Position numbers and translations under genes: made by a program
The notes under the pieces: model-generated
What the model saw: the letters and a program-made list of their open reading frames with translations, nothing else
Told to the model about the DNA's origin: nothing
The model's database searches: none
DNA from: an uncultured Mycoplasmataceae bacterium
Lineage (GTDB): Bacteria > Bacillota_I > Bacilli_A > Mycoplasmatales > Mycoplasmoidaceae
Direction: 5' to 3'
Assembly (NCBI GenBank): GCA_947429165.1
Contig: CANEON010000003.1
Location: forward strand, 1 to 64,000
Length of the DNA stretch: 64,000 nt
Shown here: positions 53,980-63,861 of the stretch, piece by piece
How the letters are laid out: every line of letters begins with the position of its first letter
How positions within the stretch are numbered: position 1 is the first letter of the stretch

Positions 53980-55458
53980 ATGGAAAACAATTTTACAGAC
54001 CAAGAACAAAGTAGAAGAGCTAAATTAGCTAAACTAATTGAAGAAGGTAATGATCCGTTCAAAATCGAAAGATTTGAACGTAACTTTAACTCTTTAACAT
54101 TTAAAGATAAATATAAAGACCGTTCTAAAGAAGAATTACATGAATGTACAGACGAAATTAAGATTGCTGGTAGAGTTATGGCTATCAGACAAACTTTTGC
54201 TGTTATTAAAGACTTTTACGGTCCTGTTCAACTTTATATTAATAAAAAAACTTGCAAACCAGAAATCTGACAATTGTTTAGTAAGACTTTAGATATCGGA
54301 GATATCGTTGGTGTTGTAGGAACTCCAATGAAAACAAATACCGGAGAATGTACTGTAAAAATTGTTGATTTAGTTATTTTATCTAAATCATTAAAACCAC
54401 TTCCAGAAAAATTCCATGGTTTACAAGATGAAGAAGTAAGAGCAAGAAAACGTTATTTAGATCTTATTATGAATTCTGAGTCTATGGAAACATTTGTTTT
54501 ACGTAGTAAAATTGTTTCATTAATTAGAGAATATCTAAATGGTTTGGGATATTTAGAAGTTGAAACTCCCATCCTTCAATCAATTTTAGGTGGAGCGGCA
54601 GCAAGACCATTTGTTACTCACCACAATACATTAGATAGAGAATATTATTTGAGAATTGCTACAGAATTAGCTCTTAAAAAACTAATAGTAGGTGGCTTTG
54701 AAAAAGTATATGAAATCGGAAGAAACTTTAGAAACGAAGGAATGGATGCAACTCACAATCCTGAATTTACTTCAATCGAAGGCTATACAGCGTATACTTC
54801 AATGGAAGATGTAATGGATCTACTTGAAAACATTTTTAAATACGTTACAAAAAATATTAATAAAGAAAAATTCGAATATAAAGGTGTTAACCTAGATTTT
54901 ACTCAAAAGTTTAAAAGAGTAAACATGGTAGATATGGTAAAAGAAACTACTGGTGTTGACTTTAGTCAAATTAACTCAACTGAAGAAGCAATTAAAGTTG
55001 CAAAAGAAAAAAATATTGAATTATTACCTCACGAAAAAAATCGTGGTCATATTATCAATAAATTTTTTGAAACTTTCTGCGAAGAACTTTGTGTTCAACC
55101 GACTTTTGTTTATGGACACCCAATTGAGGTTTCTCCTTTAGCTAAGAAAAATCCTAAAGACCCTAGATATACAAACAGATTTGAACTATTTATTTGTGGT
55201 AAAGAATATGCTAATGCATTTAGTGAACTAAATGATCCAATTGATCAAAAACAAAGATTCTTAGATCAATTAAAAGAAAAGGATTTAGGAAATGATGAAG
55301 CTAATGAAATGGATAATGATTTCATTGAAGCGCTTGAATACGGTTTGCCGCCTACTGGTGGTTTTGGATTAGGTATTGACCGTTTGGTTATGCTTTTAAC
55401 TGGTAACACTACTATTAGAAATGTTTTATTATTCCCACACATGCGTGACGAAAAATAA
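53980..55458 (+). CDS. lysS: Lysyl-tRNA synthetase (class II)
   Basis: Charges tRNA-Lys. The 492-residue product has the N-terminal OB anticodon-binding domain (I-A-G-R-V-M-A-I-R) and the class II catalytic core: motif 1 with V-E-T-P-I-L, motif 2 [17 protein letters not shown] and H-N-P-E-F-T, and motif 3 [11 protein letters not shown]. Residues [10 protein letters not shown] are typical for LysRS. Length is normal. The gene is followed after 3 bases by a hypothetical gene and then the dual nuclease gene, all on the same strand. Confidence 0.97.
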
Positions 55459-55461
55459 TTT

Positions 55462-56373
55462 ATGTCTAAACATTTCTTTCAATCAAACTACAAACCAAAA
55501 TTTGACTTTAAACAAACAATAAATTTTATTCAATCTTTTGATAAAATTTTAATTGATAAAATTTGTGAGAAATATTCGTCACAGCTTGTTAATTTTCCTT
55601 TGACTAGGAGCATTAAAACATTCGAAGTAACTAATTTATTTCCAAGAAATGTTATTTTTGATAATGCCAACACCGATTATCTATTTTCGTTAAATGAAAA
55701 TCCGATTGATTTTTTTATTCAAAAGTCAAATGACTTTCACTCAATAAAGTCATTTGTATCAAAAACATCTATTTTTAATAGAGATTCCGAATTAACAAAT
55801 ACTGATTCAATAAACAAAGATGTTTTGTTTTTATATATGTTTTATTCAAATATTTCGGTCTTGGATACATCATTTAAAAGAATTGCAAATTCATGTATTT
55901 CGTTAATTAATGAAGCTCTTATTGGTTGTTTTGAAAAGCTAGAAAGCAAAAAAATAAACAAGATTAATGTTAAAAATGCATGAGATGTTTTTAATAAAAA
56001 AAGCGTAGATAAAGAAAAATTTATCAATGAATATATTTATAAAAACAATCCAACTTTATTTATAGGAACACCATTAGAATTTTCAAATGAATCTAATGAA
56101 CTTCAAATGTCAAATGTGGAACATAAAAAATATTGTGCCTCATTTTATGTTTATGTACCAAGATTAAATAATAAACTTCGTTTATTTAAAATTTTTCCTG
56201 TTGAATTTGACGAAATACAAGAAAAAGACGGACAAAACTTTTTGATTCAATTTGATTTATCAAACATTTATCTTTATGCGTTAGATAAAGTTCATATAGC
56301 TGAAGTGGTTGCTTCTTCTTGGCCAGAAGATTTTATTGATTTTGTTAAAACAAATAATATCAAAATAATGTAA
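55462..56373 (+). CDS. Hypothetical protein paired with the dual-nuclease gene
   Basis: 303-residue protein without a motif I recognise. It is rich in Phe, Asn, Ser and Lys, has no signal peptide or clear membrane helix, and contains a short ordered-looking part near the end (A-S-F-Y-V-Y-V-P-R, F-L-I-Q-F-D-L-S-N-I-Y-L). Only one Trp-TGA codon occurs before residue 200. It starts 3 bases after lysS and ends 2 bases before the nuclease gene, suggesting that the two proteins act together. It could be a partner or substrate adaptor; this is inference from position alone. Confidence 0.7.
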
Positions 56374-56375
56374 AA

Positions 56376-58424
56376 ATGAAAAGTAATTACGTTAGAAAAT
56401 ATGATTATTTACAGTATTTTTATCGTCCTAAATCAGAATGATTTATAGATGATGAAGTAATTACTGATATTCTTCACGAAAGAGTTAAAAACTTATCAAT
56501 TAAAAACAAATTAGACATTGACATAGATGAAGAAGATTTAGACGAAAATGAATTCGAATCAAAAGAAATTGATTCCTACGAATACTATCAACAACTTAAA
56601 GATACAACCGATGTACACAAAAAGTTAGATTTAACAAATCCGAAAGTTTGTGAGGGACAAATTATTGACGAAAAATCAAGAGAGTATATTAAAAAACAAT
56701 TTCCAAATTGTAAAGCTTTTGATTTATCAAAAGACAATCTAACAAATGAACAAGCATTTGCGCAAACATTAGAATTGATTAAAGAAAACAACAACGTTAT
56801 TTTATTTCAATCTGTGTTTATCTATACTGATCCAAAAGATAAAACACAAAAAGCAATTGCAAAACCAGATGCTATTGTAAAAAATGATGGTAAATTAGTT
56901 TTAATTGAAACAAAAGGAACAACATCTACAAAATTTATTCATCTTTTAGATATTTATTATCAAAAAAACATTATTAATGAAGCACTTAAAATTCTCGAAA
57001 ACGAGCCAAAGATTGATCAATACAAACTTTGTATTGTTAAATACGAAAAGTGCCTTGTTCATGATGTAACTTTTGTATTAGTTGATAGGTGTAATTTTGG
57101 TAAAAATTCAATAAAACCTACAGATAAACAATTAGAAGAAGCTACTTCAGATTTACAAAAAGAACAACTAAAACAATATGTAAAAGAATTAATTAATGAT
57201 CAAGAAGATTTTGATATTTATTCTTTATTGAATAAGGGTGAAAATATATATTTTCAAACAAAGAAAAGATTTAATGGTTACATAGAAAAATTTAATAATT
57301 TTTTATCAGATGAAAATAAATTTTGAGAAATAATTAATGAATTATTTGAATATCAACCAATTGACCCAAAAGAATTAACATTTCAACCGTGCAAGGAATA
57401 TAAATCAGAAATTAAAGATACAGATTATTGAACGTCAATAAGAGACTACTACTATATAAGTAATAATCCTGATTTATTTCCTTTTCAATTTTCTGGAAAC
57501 TTGATTGATTATAAAAAGGCACTTTTACTTTATAGTAAAATTAAAGGTTCTAACATTTCTTTTGAAAGTTTTTTGAATGAGGCTTGTAAAAAAACAGAGA
57601 CTTATTCTCCTAAAAATTTATTGCTTATATACAATGGATACTTAAAGCAAAATTCTTTAATAATTTCCAACGGTTATTGTTCTTGAAAAGAACAAGCTCA
57701 TGATTATGTTAAAAAATTAAGAAACAAAAAAGTTTATTTTGATTTTGAATCGCTAAACTCGGCTATTAGAGTTGTTGACGGATATTATCCATTTATGCAA
57801 ACCGTTAACCAGGTGTCTGTAATTTTTGATCACGGAGATTCAAAACTTTCAGAGCCTGTTGCTATTGTTATTGATCCGAAAGACGGAATTAACAAACAAC
57901 ATTTTAAACAAATTATTGACGCAATATTGCCTTCTAAAAATTTAGAAGAATGCAAAGATTATCATTATGTTGTATTTAATGATGGTTTTGAAGTTCCTCG
58001 TTTAAATGAGATGGCTAATTATATAGATGAAAAAGAATACTACGATAAAGTTAATGTTATTACAAGTAATATTTTTGATATTGCAGAATGATTTACTATC
58101 TCAGCAAAAAGAAATGATTTCGTCGTATTTAAAGAACTAAAAGGATTCTATTCAATAAAAAAAGTTTTACCACTTGTTGAAAAATATAAACCAGAAATTT
58201 TTAAACAAACCGGATGTAAAAACTACAAAACAGAATTAACTAAAATTCAAAACGGTTCTGATGCACAGAATGCTTCAACAAGAAGATTTTTTAATAAATT
58301 AACAGAACAAGAATGAGAAGACAACGTTAGCCATTTGAAAGAATATTGCAACAATGATGTTCGCGCAATGATTGCTGTTGAATATCTTGTAAAAGAAATA
58401 ATGAGCGAGCATTATGGCCGATAG
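56376..58424 (+). CDS. DUF2779-type protein with PD-(D/E)XK and DEDDy nuclease motifs
   Basis: 682-residue protein that appears to carry two nuclease folds. First, residues about 160-185 have A-K-P-D-A-I-V (Asp 165) and L-I-E-T-K-G (Glu 178, Lys 180), a RecB-like PD-(D/E)XK core. Second, residues 453-675 fit DUF2779: Y-F-D-F-E-S (Asp 456, Glu 458), V-F-N-D-G-F-E (Asp 536), and Y-C-N-N-D-V-R-A-M (Tyr 657, Asp 661), the three motifs of a DEDDy 3'-5' exonuclease. Similar mycoplasma proteins exist (I recall a Ureaplasma UU173 family). Function is unknown. It follows the 55462 gene after 2 bases, and the ald-like gene after it has its own promoter. Confidence 0.75.
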
Positions 58425-58430
58425 GTAATA

Positions 58431-58436
58431 TATAAT
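58431..58436 (+). promoter_or_regulatory. -10 box for the ald-like gene, very short leader
   Basis: TATAAT followed by 10 bases and the ATG at 58447, without a ribosome binding site. Confidence 0.55.
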
Positions 58437-58446
58437 ATTTATTATT

Positions 58447-59580
58447 ATGAAATTATTACTTTTAAAAGAATCTAAGAAAGATAATCGTGCATTATTAATT
58501 CCTAACGACGTTAAAGAATTAACTTCTAAAAAACTTGAAATATATTTTGAATCAGGAATCGGTTCATCATGTGGTTTTACTGACACTGATTACATCTCAG
58601 CTGGTGCTAACCTTGTAAAAAATTACAAAGAAAAAATCGATACTTACCACATCATTTGTACTTCTGGTGTTATTAGTAAATCTTTGCTAAAGAAACTAAA
58701 ACCAGAACAAATAATTTGAAGTTATTCAAATCCAATTAATCAAGTTAAATTTTTATACAATTTATTAAATTGTAAAAACACACTTATTTCTTTAAAAACA
58801 ATTTCATGAGATTCAGAATCTTCTATTTTTACAAACACAGAACAATTAAAAGGTAAATTTGCTGTTTCACTTGCTGGATTATATTTATCAAAATACGATA
58901 AAAGAGGTTTAGGGAAAGTATTAGGTAAAGTTAATGAGGTTAATTCTACGGTATTTGTTGTTGGTGGAGCAAGGTTTGCTGGCGAAGCAATTATTAAATC
59001 GAGTTTATCTTTAGGTAGTGACGTTGTTGTATTTGACCACAGTCAAGAAGCTGTTGACGCTATTAAAAACAACCACCAATTCCAAACTTTGTGTTCTTTA
59101 AATAAATGTTCTATTTCAGTATTTAAGTATGACTTTGAAAAATTATTTTCAATGTTAAGACAAGCAGATGTTGTTTTCTGCTGCTCTGACAATCCAAATA
59201 CTAAAGCTCATGAAATATTCAACGAAAAGATGATCAGTACAATGAAAAAAGGTACTGTATTTGTAAATTTAGCATCTGATTATGGATTTGCTAGCGAGAC
59301 AGAGAGATATTCTACAAAAGTAAAAAAATCAATATTTACAACAGCTGGTATTATTCACTTTAATGTAGCTGATATAGAAAAGTATTATCCTGAAACATTC
59401 TCAACACTTATCTCTCATCTAAATATGTTATATTTAGAAATCTTAATGGAAAATACTTTTAATTTAGAGTCTTCTCCTCAAATTGCTCCTGCAGTAATTA
59501 CCCATAAAGGTAATTTAACTAATGAAACTATTGCTAAATCATTAAGTTTAAAATATACAAAATTAAAAGACATTAAATAA
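58447..59580 (+). CDS. Alanine dehydrogenase/transhydrogenase-family protein, divergent
   Basis: 377-residue protein with the Ald/PntA fold: N-terminal E-S-K-K-D-N-R-A-L-L-I-P (family K-E-x-K-x-x-E-x-R-V-A-L-T-P), V-F-V-V-G-G-A-R-F-A-G-E-A in place of the NAD-binding G-G-G-V-V-G, V-V-V-F-D-H-S as the ribose-binding Asp strand, and the C-terminal I-A-P-A-V-I-T-H-K-G-N-L-T. The pyruvate-binding Lys (V-K-V-K-E-P) and catalytic His (Y-L-H-L) of alanine dehydrogenase have no clear counterparts: the region reads I-I-W-S-Y-S-N-P and L-I-S-L-K-T. So alanine dehydrogenase activity is doubtful. It has its own promoter and precedes rpsU. Confidence 0.75.
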
Positions 59581-59630
59581 TTTTTATATATAATTAGTTG
59601 AAATTAATAAAAGGTGGTGAATAAAACTAG

Positions 59631-59804
59631 ATGCCTAAAGTAGTAGTTAAAGACGGTGAATTAAATGACGCGCTAAAGAAATTTAGCCGTATTACTAGTG
59701 AAACTAGAAGAGCCGCTCGTAAACACGAATATTACTTACGTCCAGGTCTAAGAGCTAAAGAAAAATCTAAAGAAGCTCGTAGATACAACAAACGTAAATA
59801 TTAA
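59631..59804 (+). CDS. rpsU: Small ribosomal subunit protein bS21
   Basis: 57-residue basic ribosomal protein. The start M-P-K-V-V-V-K-D-G-E, the middle F-S-R-I-T-S-E-T-R-R-A-A-R-K-H-E-Y-Y and the end R-R-Y-N-K-R-K-Y are those of S21, with F-x-K-R converted to K-K-F-S-R. A strong AAGGTGGTGA ribosome binding site at 59611-59620 precedes it. A terminator follows, so it is probably a small monocistronic gene or the end of the ald-like transcript. Confidence 0.95.
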   Translation: MPKVVVKDGELNDALKKFSRITSETRRAARKHEYYLRPGLRAKEKSKEARRYNKRKY

Positions 59805-59808
59805 TCAC

Positions 59809-59836
59809 AATCCTGCAACTTGCAGGATTTTTTTAT
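59809..59836 (+). terminator. Terminator after rpsU
   Basis: Nine-base stem AATCCTGCA / TGCAGGATT (59809-59817 with 59821-59829), loop ACT, then a T tract. Confidence 0.88.
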
Positions 59837-59841
59837 ATTTT

Positions 59842-59869
59842 TTAACATTTTTTCTTATTTATATATAAT
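59842..59869 (+). promoter_or_regulatory. Promoter of the rpsF operon
   Basis: TTAACA (59842-59847) as -35 and TATAAT (59864-59869) as -10 with 16 bases between. The start of transcription would fall near 59876, giving an 80-base leader before rpsF. Confidence 0.65.
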
Positions 59870-59878
59870 AGATATACA

Positions 59879-59930
59879 TTTAACTGGACTTTAATATTAG
59901 TTAAATGAATTCTTTGCCTATTAATAGGCA
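59879..59930 (+). promoter_or_regulatory. Structured leader of rpsF, possible autoregulatory site
   Basis: Two hairpins can form in the leader: TTTAACT / AGTTAAA (59879-59885 with 59899-59905) around a 13-base loop, and TGCCTA / TAGGCA (59915-59920 with 59925-59930) around TTAA. A strong AAGGAGG ribosome binding site follows at 59939-59945. In many bacteria the S6:S18 complex binds an rpsF leader hairpin to repress the operon; I see the hairpins but not the conserved CCG of that motif, so this is tentative. Confidence 0.4.
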
Positions 59931-59955
59931 TTTCCCATAAAGGAGGATTATAACT

Positions 59956-60408
59956 ATGGCGAAATATGAAATTATGCTATTAGTTGACGGTAATCTTGAC
60001 GAAGCAAAATCAAAAGAAGCTATCAAGAACTTAACTGAACTATTTAGCAAACAAAAAGACTATAAAGAAACATCTTTAGGTCTTAGAGATCTTGCATACA
60101 AGATCAATGGCTTATCTAAAGCTTGATATACTCAATTAAACTTTTCTTTCGAAGATGTAACAAAAATTGCTGAATTCAGAAGATTAGCTTTAATTGATAA
60201 AGCGGTTATTAGACATTTAGTAATTAATCTTGATAAAGATTATGGTGCTAGCGCTCTTAAAAACCCTAAGAAAGTTAAACGTAGCAAAGCTAAAATGACT
60301 AAATATAAAGAAAGAATGGCTAAGATTGCTGCTGATAGAGAAGCTAAAGAAAAACAAATGCAAGAACTTAAAGAGATTAACTCTTTAGCTAAAAAAGAAG
60401 AAAAGTAA
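59956..60408 (+). CDS. rpsF: Small ribosomal subunit protein bS6
   Basis: 150-residue ribosomal protein, with the S6 fold in residues 1-95: M-A-K-Y-E-I-M-L-L-V-D, L-G-L-R-D-L-A-Y-K-I and R-L-A-L-I-D-K-A-V-I-R-H-L-V-I. The remaining residues form a long, highly charged Lys/Glu helix beyond the usual 95-residue S6. It binds S18, encoded two genes downstream. First gene of rpsF-ssb-rpsR; ssb begins 1 base after the stop. Confidence 0.95.
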
Positions 60409-60409
60409 T

Positions 60410-60901
60410 ATGAACAAAGTATTCTTAGTGGGTAGACTTGTTGCTGACCCATTAGCTACAGTTACAGCAAAAGGTACAAATCAATCTCGTATCACTATTG
60501 CTGTAAGCAACAACAAGCAAAAAGATGAAACTTACTTCTTCCCTTGCATTGCTTGATCAAACCCAGCTAACTTTATTAACACTTTCTTAAAGAAAGGTGA
60601 TTTAGTTGCTATTGATGGTCAATTAAGAAGAACAAGTTATGTCTCAAAACAATCTGGTCAAACAGTATTTAGTACTGATATTGTAATTGATACAATCAAT
60701 TCAATTGGTTCAAGAAAACAAAACAACGAATTTGCAAACGCATCAGTTGTTAACGAACCTAAAAAATCTATTGATGAAGCATTTTCTACAAATGTTGTAA
60801 CAAACAAAGAAATGTCTAATCAAAAGATTAATACACCAAAATACGAAAACAATAATGACGAAATCGAATGATTCGATGAGTTGAATGAAGGAGATAAATA
60901 A
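60410..60901 (+). CDS. ssb: Single-stranded DNA-binding protein
   Basis: 163-residue SSB. The OB fold (residues 1-105) includes [10 protein letters not shown], the DNA-stacking Trp in C-I-A-W-S-N-P-A (Trp encoded by TGA), and [11 protein letters not shown]. After a disordered Asn/Lys-rich linker it ends in an acidic [12 protein letters not shown], not the D-D-D-I-P-F tip of E. coli, though it is acidic and aromatic in the same way. Shares one base with rpsR (TAATG). Confidence 0.94.
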
Positions 60902-61155
60902 TGGAAACTAAAAATTCAAAACCTGCACCACGTAAATTCAAAACATTCTTACGTAAAAAACCATGTGTTTTATGTCAACAAGGTGTTAACTTTGTAGATT
61001 ACAAAGACACAGAATTACTTTCTAAGTACATTTCTTACAATGGTAAGATTTTACCTAGAAGAATTACTGGTTGCTGTGCAAAACACCAAAGAATGATTGC
61101 TAATGCAATCAAACGTGCAAGAATTGTTGCTTTACTACCATTCATTAAAGAATAG
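60901..61155 (+). CDS. rpsR: Small ribosomal subunit protein bS18
   Basis: 84-residue ribosomal protein. The core [23 protein letters not shown] and [13 protein letters not shown] is the S18 signature. The C-x-x-C plus C-C-x-x-H arrangement indicates the zinc-binding version. Its N-terminal region is short. The next gene, a transporter, is separated by only 21 bases. Confidence 0.96.
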   Translation: METKNSKPAPRKFKTFLRKKPCVLCQQGVNFVDYKDTELLSKYISYNGKILPRRITGCCAKHQRMIANAIKRARIVALLPFIKE

Positions 61156-61176
61156 TTGCAACAAAAAGAAGGTTTT

Positions 61177-61956
61177 ATGCCAAACAAGAATTGGATAAAA
61201 ATAGAGCAACATGCTTTTGAAAAAGCTCAATGACATTGAATCACTAAACTTATTTATGGATTCTTAGCCGGTTTTTTTGTTGGAATCGGTTACACTGCAA
61301 TGTTGGCTATCGAGAAGAAACTAACAGGTGGTGCTGATGATGCTCTTACTAAATTCTTTGGCTCACTTATATTCTGCACTGGTATTGTAATGTGTATGTT
61401 TGTAGGTGCAAACTTATTTACTGGAAATTGTGCAGTATATGCACCAGTAATCACAAAAAGAATTAGTCGTAAACGCTTTTATCTAGACCTATTACTTACT
61501 TTTGTAGGTAATTACATAGGATCAATTACAATTGTTTTATTTATTTGAGCAACTGGAATACTAGATAAAGAAGCGCAAGCTAAAGCTATGGAAATAGCTG
61601 TTGCTAAAATTCAATTAGATTGATATAAAACATTCCTTTCAGGAATTATTACAAATGTATTAGTTGTTGGAACTGTAATCTGCATTAATGTATTTGATAA
61701 TAAACTAATCGGATTCTTTGCAACGCTATTAATGATTACTGCGTTTGCAATATGTGGATTCCAACACGTTGTTGCAAACATGTACATAACAACTATGGGT
61801 GGATTATTAGGAATATTCAACGGTAATTATCAATTGGTTGGACAATTGTTCTACAATTGTTTATTAATGTCATTATTAGGTAATTTTGCAGGTGGAGTGT
61901 TATTAACGCTTTGCTATTACCTAAGCTGAAACAAGTTAAATAAGAATAAGGAGTAA
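61177..61956 (+). CDS. Formate/nitrite transporter (FNT) family channel
   Basis: 259-residue channel with six or so helices. The FNT motifs are visible: G-A-N-L-F-T-G-N-C near residue 85 and the central G-F-Q-H-V-V-A-N-M-Y (family G-F-E-H-S-x-A-N-M) near residue 197 with the conserved His. Here Gln replaces the Glu before that His. FNT proteins move small acids such as formate, nitrite, lactate or acetate, which would fit export of fermentation acids. AGAAGG before the start is a weak ribosome binding site. It lies between rpsR and rplI inside the rpsF-dnaB operon and is followed after 2 bases by rplI. Confidence 0.88.
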
Positions 61957-61958
61957 AT

Positions 61959-62402
61959 ATGAGAGTAATATTAAAAAAAGATGTTAAAGGTTTAGGAAAA
62001 ATTAATGAAATCGTAACTGTTAAAGATGGTTATGCTAAAAACTATTTATTTAAAAATGGTTTAGCAGTAATGGTTAATGATAAATCATTAAATGATTTAA
62101 ATAACACTTTAACAAAACAAGCAGAATTTGAAGCCGAACAAGTTAAAAAGTTTACTGAAATTAAAAATAAGATTGAAAAAATCAATCTTGAATTTAAACT
62201 AAAAACTAATAAAGACAAAGCTTTTGGTGCTGTTTCTGTTACTCAAATTATTGATGAACTTAAATCTAAACACAAAATTACAATTGACAAGTTCATGATT
62301 AATAATCAAGACAAGAAGTTTGACCTAGGTGTTCATATTATCCAAATCGAACTATACAAAAACGTTGTTGCAAAACTTAACATTAATGTTAAACCCGAAT
62401 AA
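61959..62402 (+). CDS. rplI: Large ribosomal subunit protein bL9
   Basis: 147-residue ribosomal protein. N-terminal domain M-R-V-I-L-K-K-D-V-K-G-L-G-K, V-K-D-G-Y-A-K-N-Y-L-F-K-N-G-L-A, then the long connecting helix, and a C-terminal domain with K-A-F-G-A-V-S and I-N-V-K. Length normal. AAGGAG precedes the start. Between the FNT channel (2 bases) and dnaB (14 bases). Confidence 0.96.
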   Translation: MRVILKKDVKGLGKINEIVTVKDGYAKNYLFKNGLAVMVNDKSLNDLNNTLTKQAEFEAEQVKKFTEIKNKIEKINLEFKLKTNKDKAFGAVSVTQIIDELKSKHKITIDKFMINNQDKKFDLGVHIIQIELYKNVVAKLNINVKPE

Positions 62403-62416
62403 TTAAAGGAGGGATC

Positions 62417-63859
62417 ATGGCTAATTTTAATGAAAAATCAATCAGCTCTTTAGAAAGAAAAGTAATTAGTGATATTTTAAACGATCCAGAAGTTTTAGAT
62501 AACATCACTAATAAACTTGAACCACAAGATTTCCTAAACAAAGAATTAGGAATTATTTTTAGTGCCGCACAAGCATTAAATAAAGAAGCTAAAGCCGTTG
62601 ACCCTCACACTGTAATTAATTATTTAGATAGCCATGATGAACTTCAATTTGATGGATATAGTGAAATAATTATTTCACTTTATAACCAATTTACTACATC
62701 TATAGATGTAGATGACCATGTTGATTTAATTAAAAATGCATCTATTAAAAGAAAGATGGATGCTTTTGCTTCTAAAATAGTTGAAACAAAATTTGATCCA
62801 ACTATTTTTGCAGACCAAATGTCTAACATGCAACAAGAGTTCATGGCAATTGCTGGTTCTAAGAAAAACATCAAATTGAAAAGAATTGGTGATGTTACAG
62901 CTTCTTATCAAGATAAGCTTAATACAATATTAGATCAAGCTGATGGTGGATATTTTGGAACTACTTCTGGGTATGCTGATATTGATAAAATTACCAATGG
63001 TTTCCAACCTGGTGATTTAATTATCTTGGCCGCTCGTCCAGGTGTTGGTAAGACCGCATTAGCATTAAACTTCTTATTAAATGCTGCAGAAGATATTAAG
63101 AAAAAACAAGTAAGTGACCCAACAGCTAAAAAAGACGTTGTTGTAATGTTCTCGTTAGAAATGGGTGCTGAACAATTATGTCAAAGACTTGTATCAATGC
63201 ACAGCTTAATTGATTTATCATACAGAAATATTAAAAATATTTCTACAAGTGAATGACATGCATTTACAGATTCAATTACACAAATAAATGAGTTACCAAT
63301 TTTAATTGACGATTCAAGCGACATTTCAATTCTTGATATTCAATCACAATTAAAACAAATTAGTAACAATTACAACATTAAATTAGTTGTTGTTGATTAT
63401 CTACAATTACTTCGTGGTCCTAAATCGACCAACCAAATGAATCGTCAACAAGAAGTTGCTTTCATTTCTAGAACTCTTAAAGCAATTGCTCGTGATCCTA
63501 AAATCAATACACCAATTATTGCTATTGCACAATTATCTCGTGCGATTGAACAAAGACGTGGTGATCGTCCAATGCTTTCAGATTTAAGAGAATCTGGAGC
63601 AATCGAACAAGACGCTGACTTGGTTACTTTTATTAGTTATAAAAACAATAACCAAGATGATTTTAGTGATAATCAAGAAAATAAAGACGAAGTCGTTAAA
63701 AACAACGATTACCAAATTGGTAATATGAACCCTATTGTTGAATATTCAATCAGCAAACACCGTAACGGTCCAACTGGTATAGTTGAATTAACATTTAACA
63801 AACAATTCGGTAAATATCTAGAAATCGAAAAAGCTGAGGAAAATAAATATAATAATTAA
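62417..63859 (+). CDS. dnaB: Replicative DNA helicase DnaB
   Basis: Hexameric replication-fork helicase. The 480-residue product has the N-terminal domain (E-R-K-V-I-S-D-I-L) and RecA-like core with Walker A A-R-P-G-V-G-K-T-A near residue 214, F-S-L-E-M-G-A, Walker B V-V-V-D-Y-L-Q-L-L, and S-D-L-R-E-S-G-A-I-E-Q-D-A-D (family D-L-R-x-S-G-x-I-E-Q-D-A-D). The C-terminus has H-R-N-G-P-T-G. A 28-residue Asp/Asn-rich insertion lies after S-Y-K. GGAGGG precedes the start. It ends the rpsF-rplI-dnaB unit. Confidence 0.96.
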
Positions 63860-63861
63860 AT

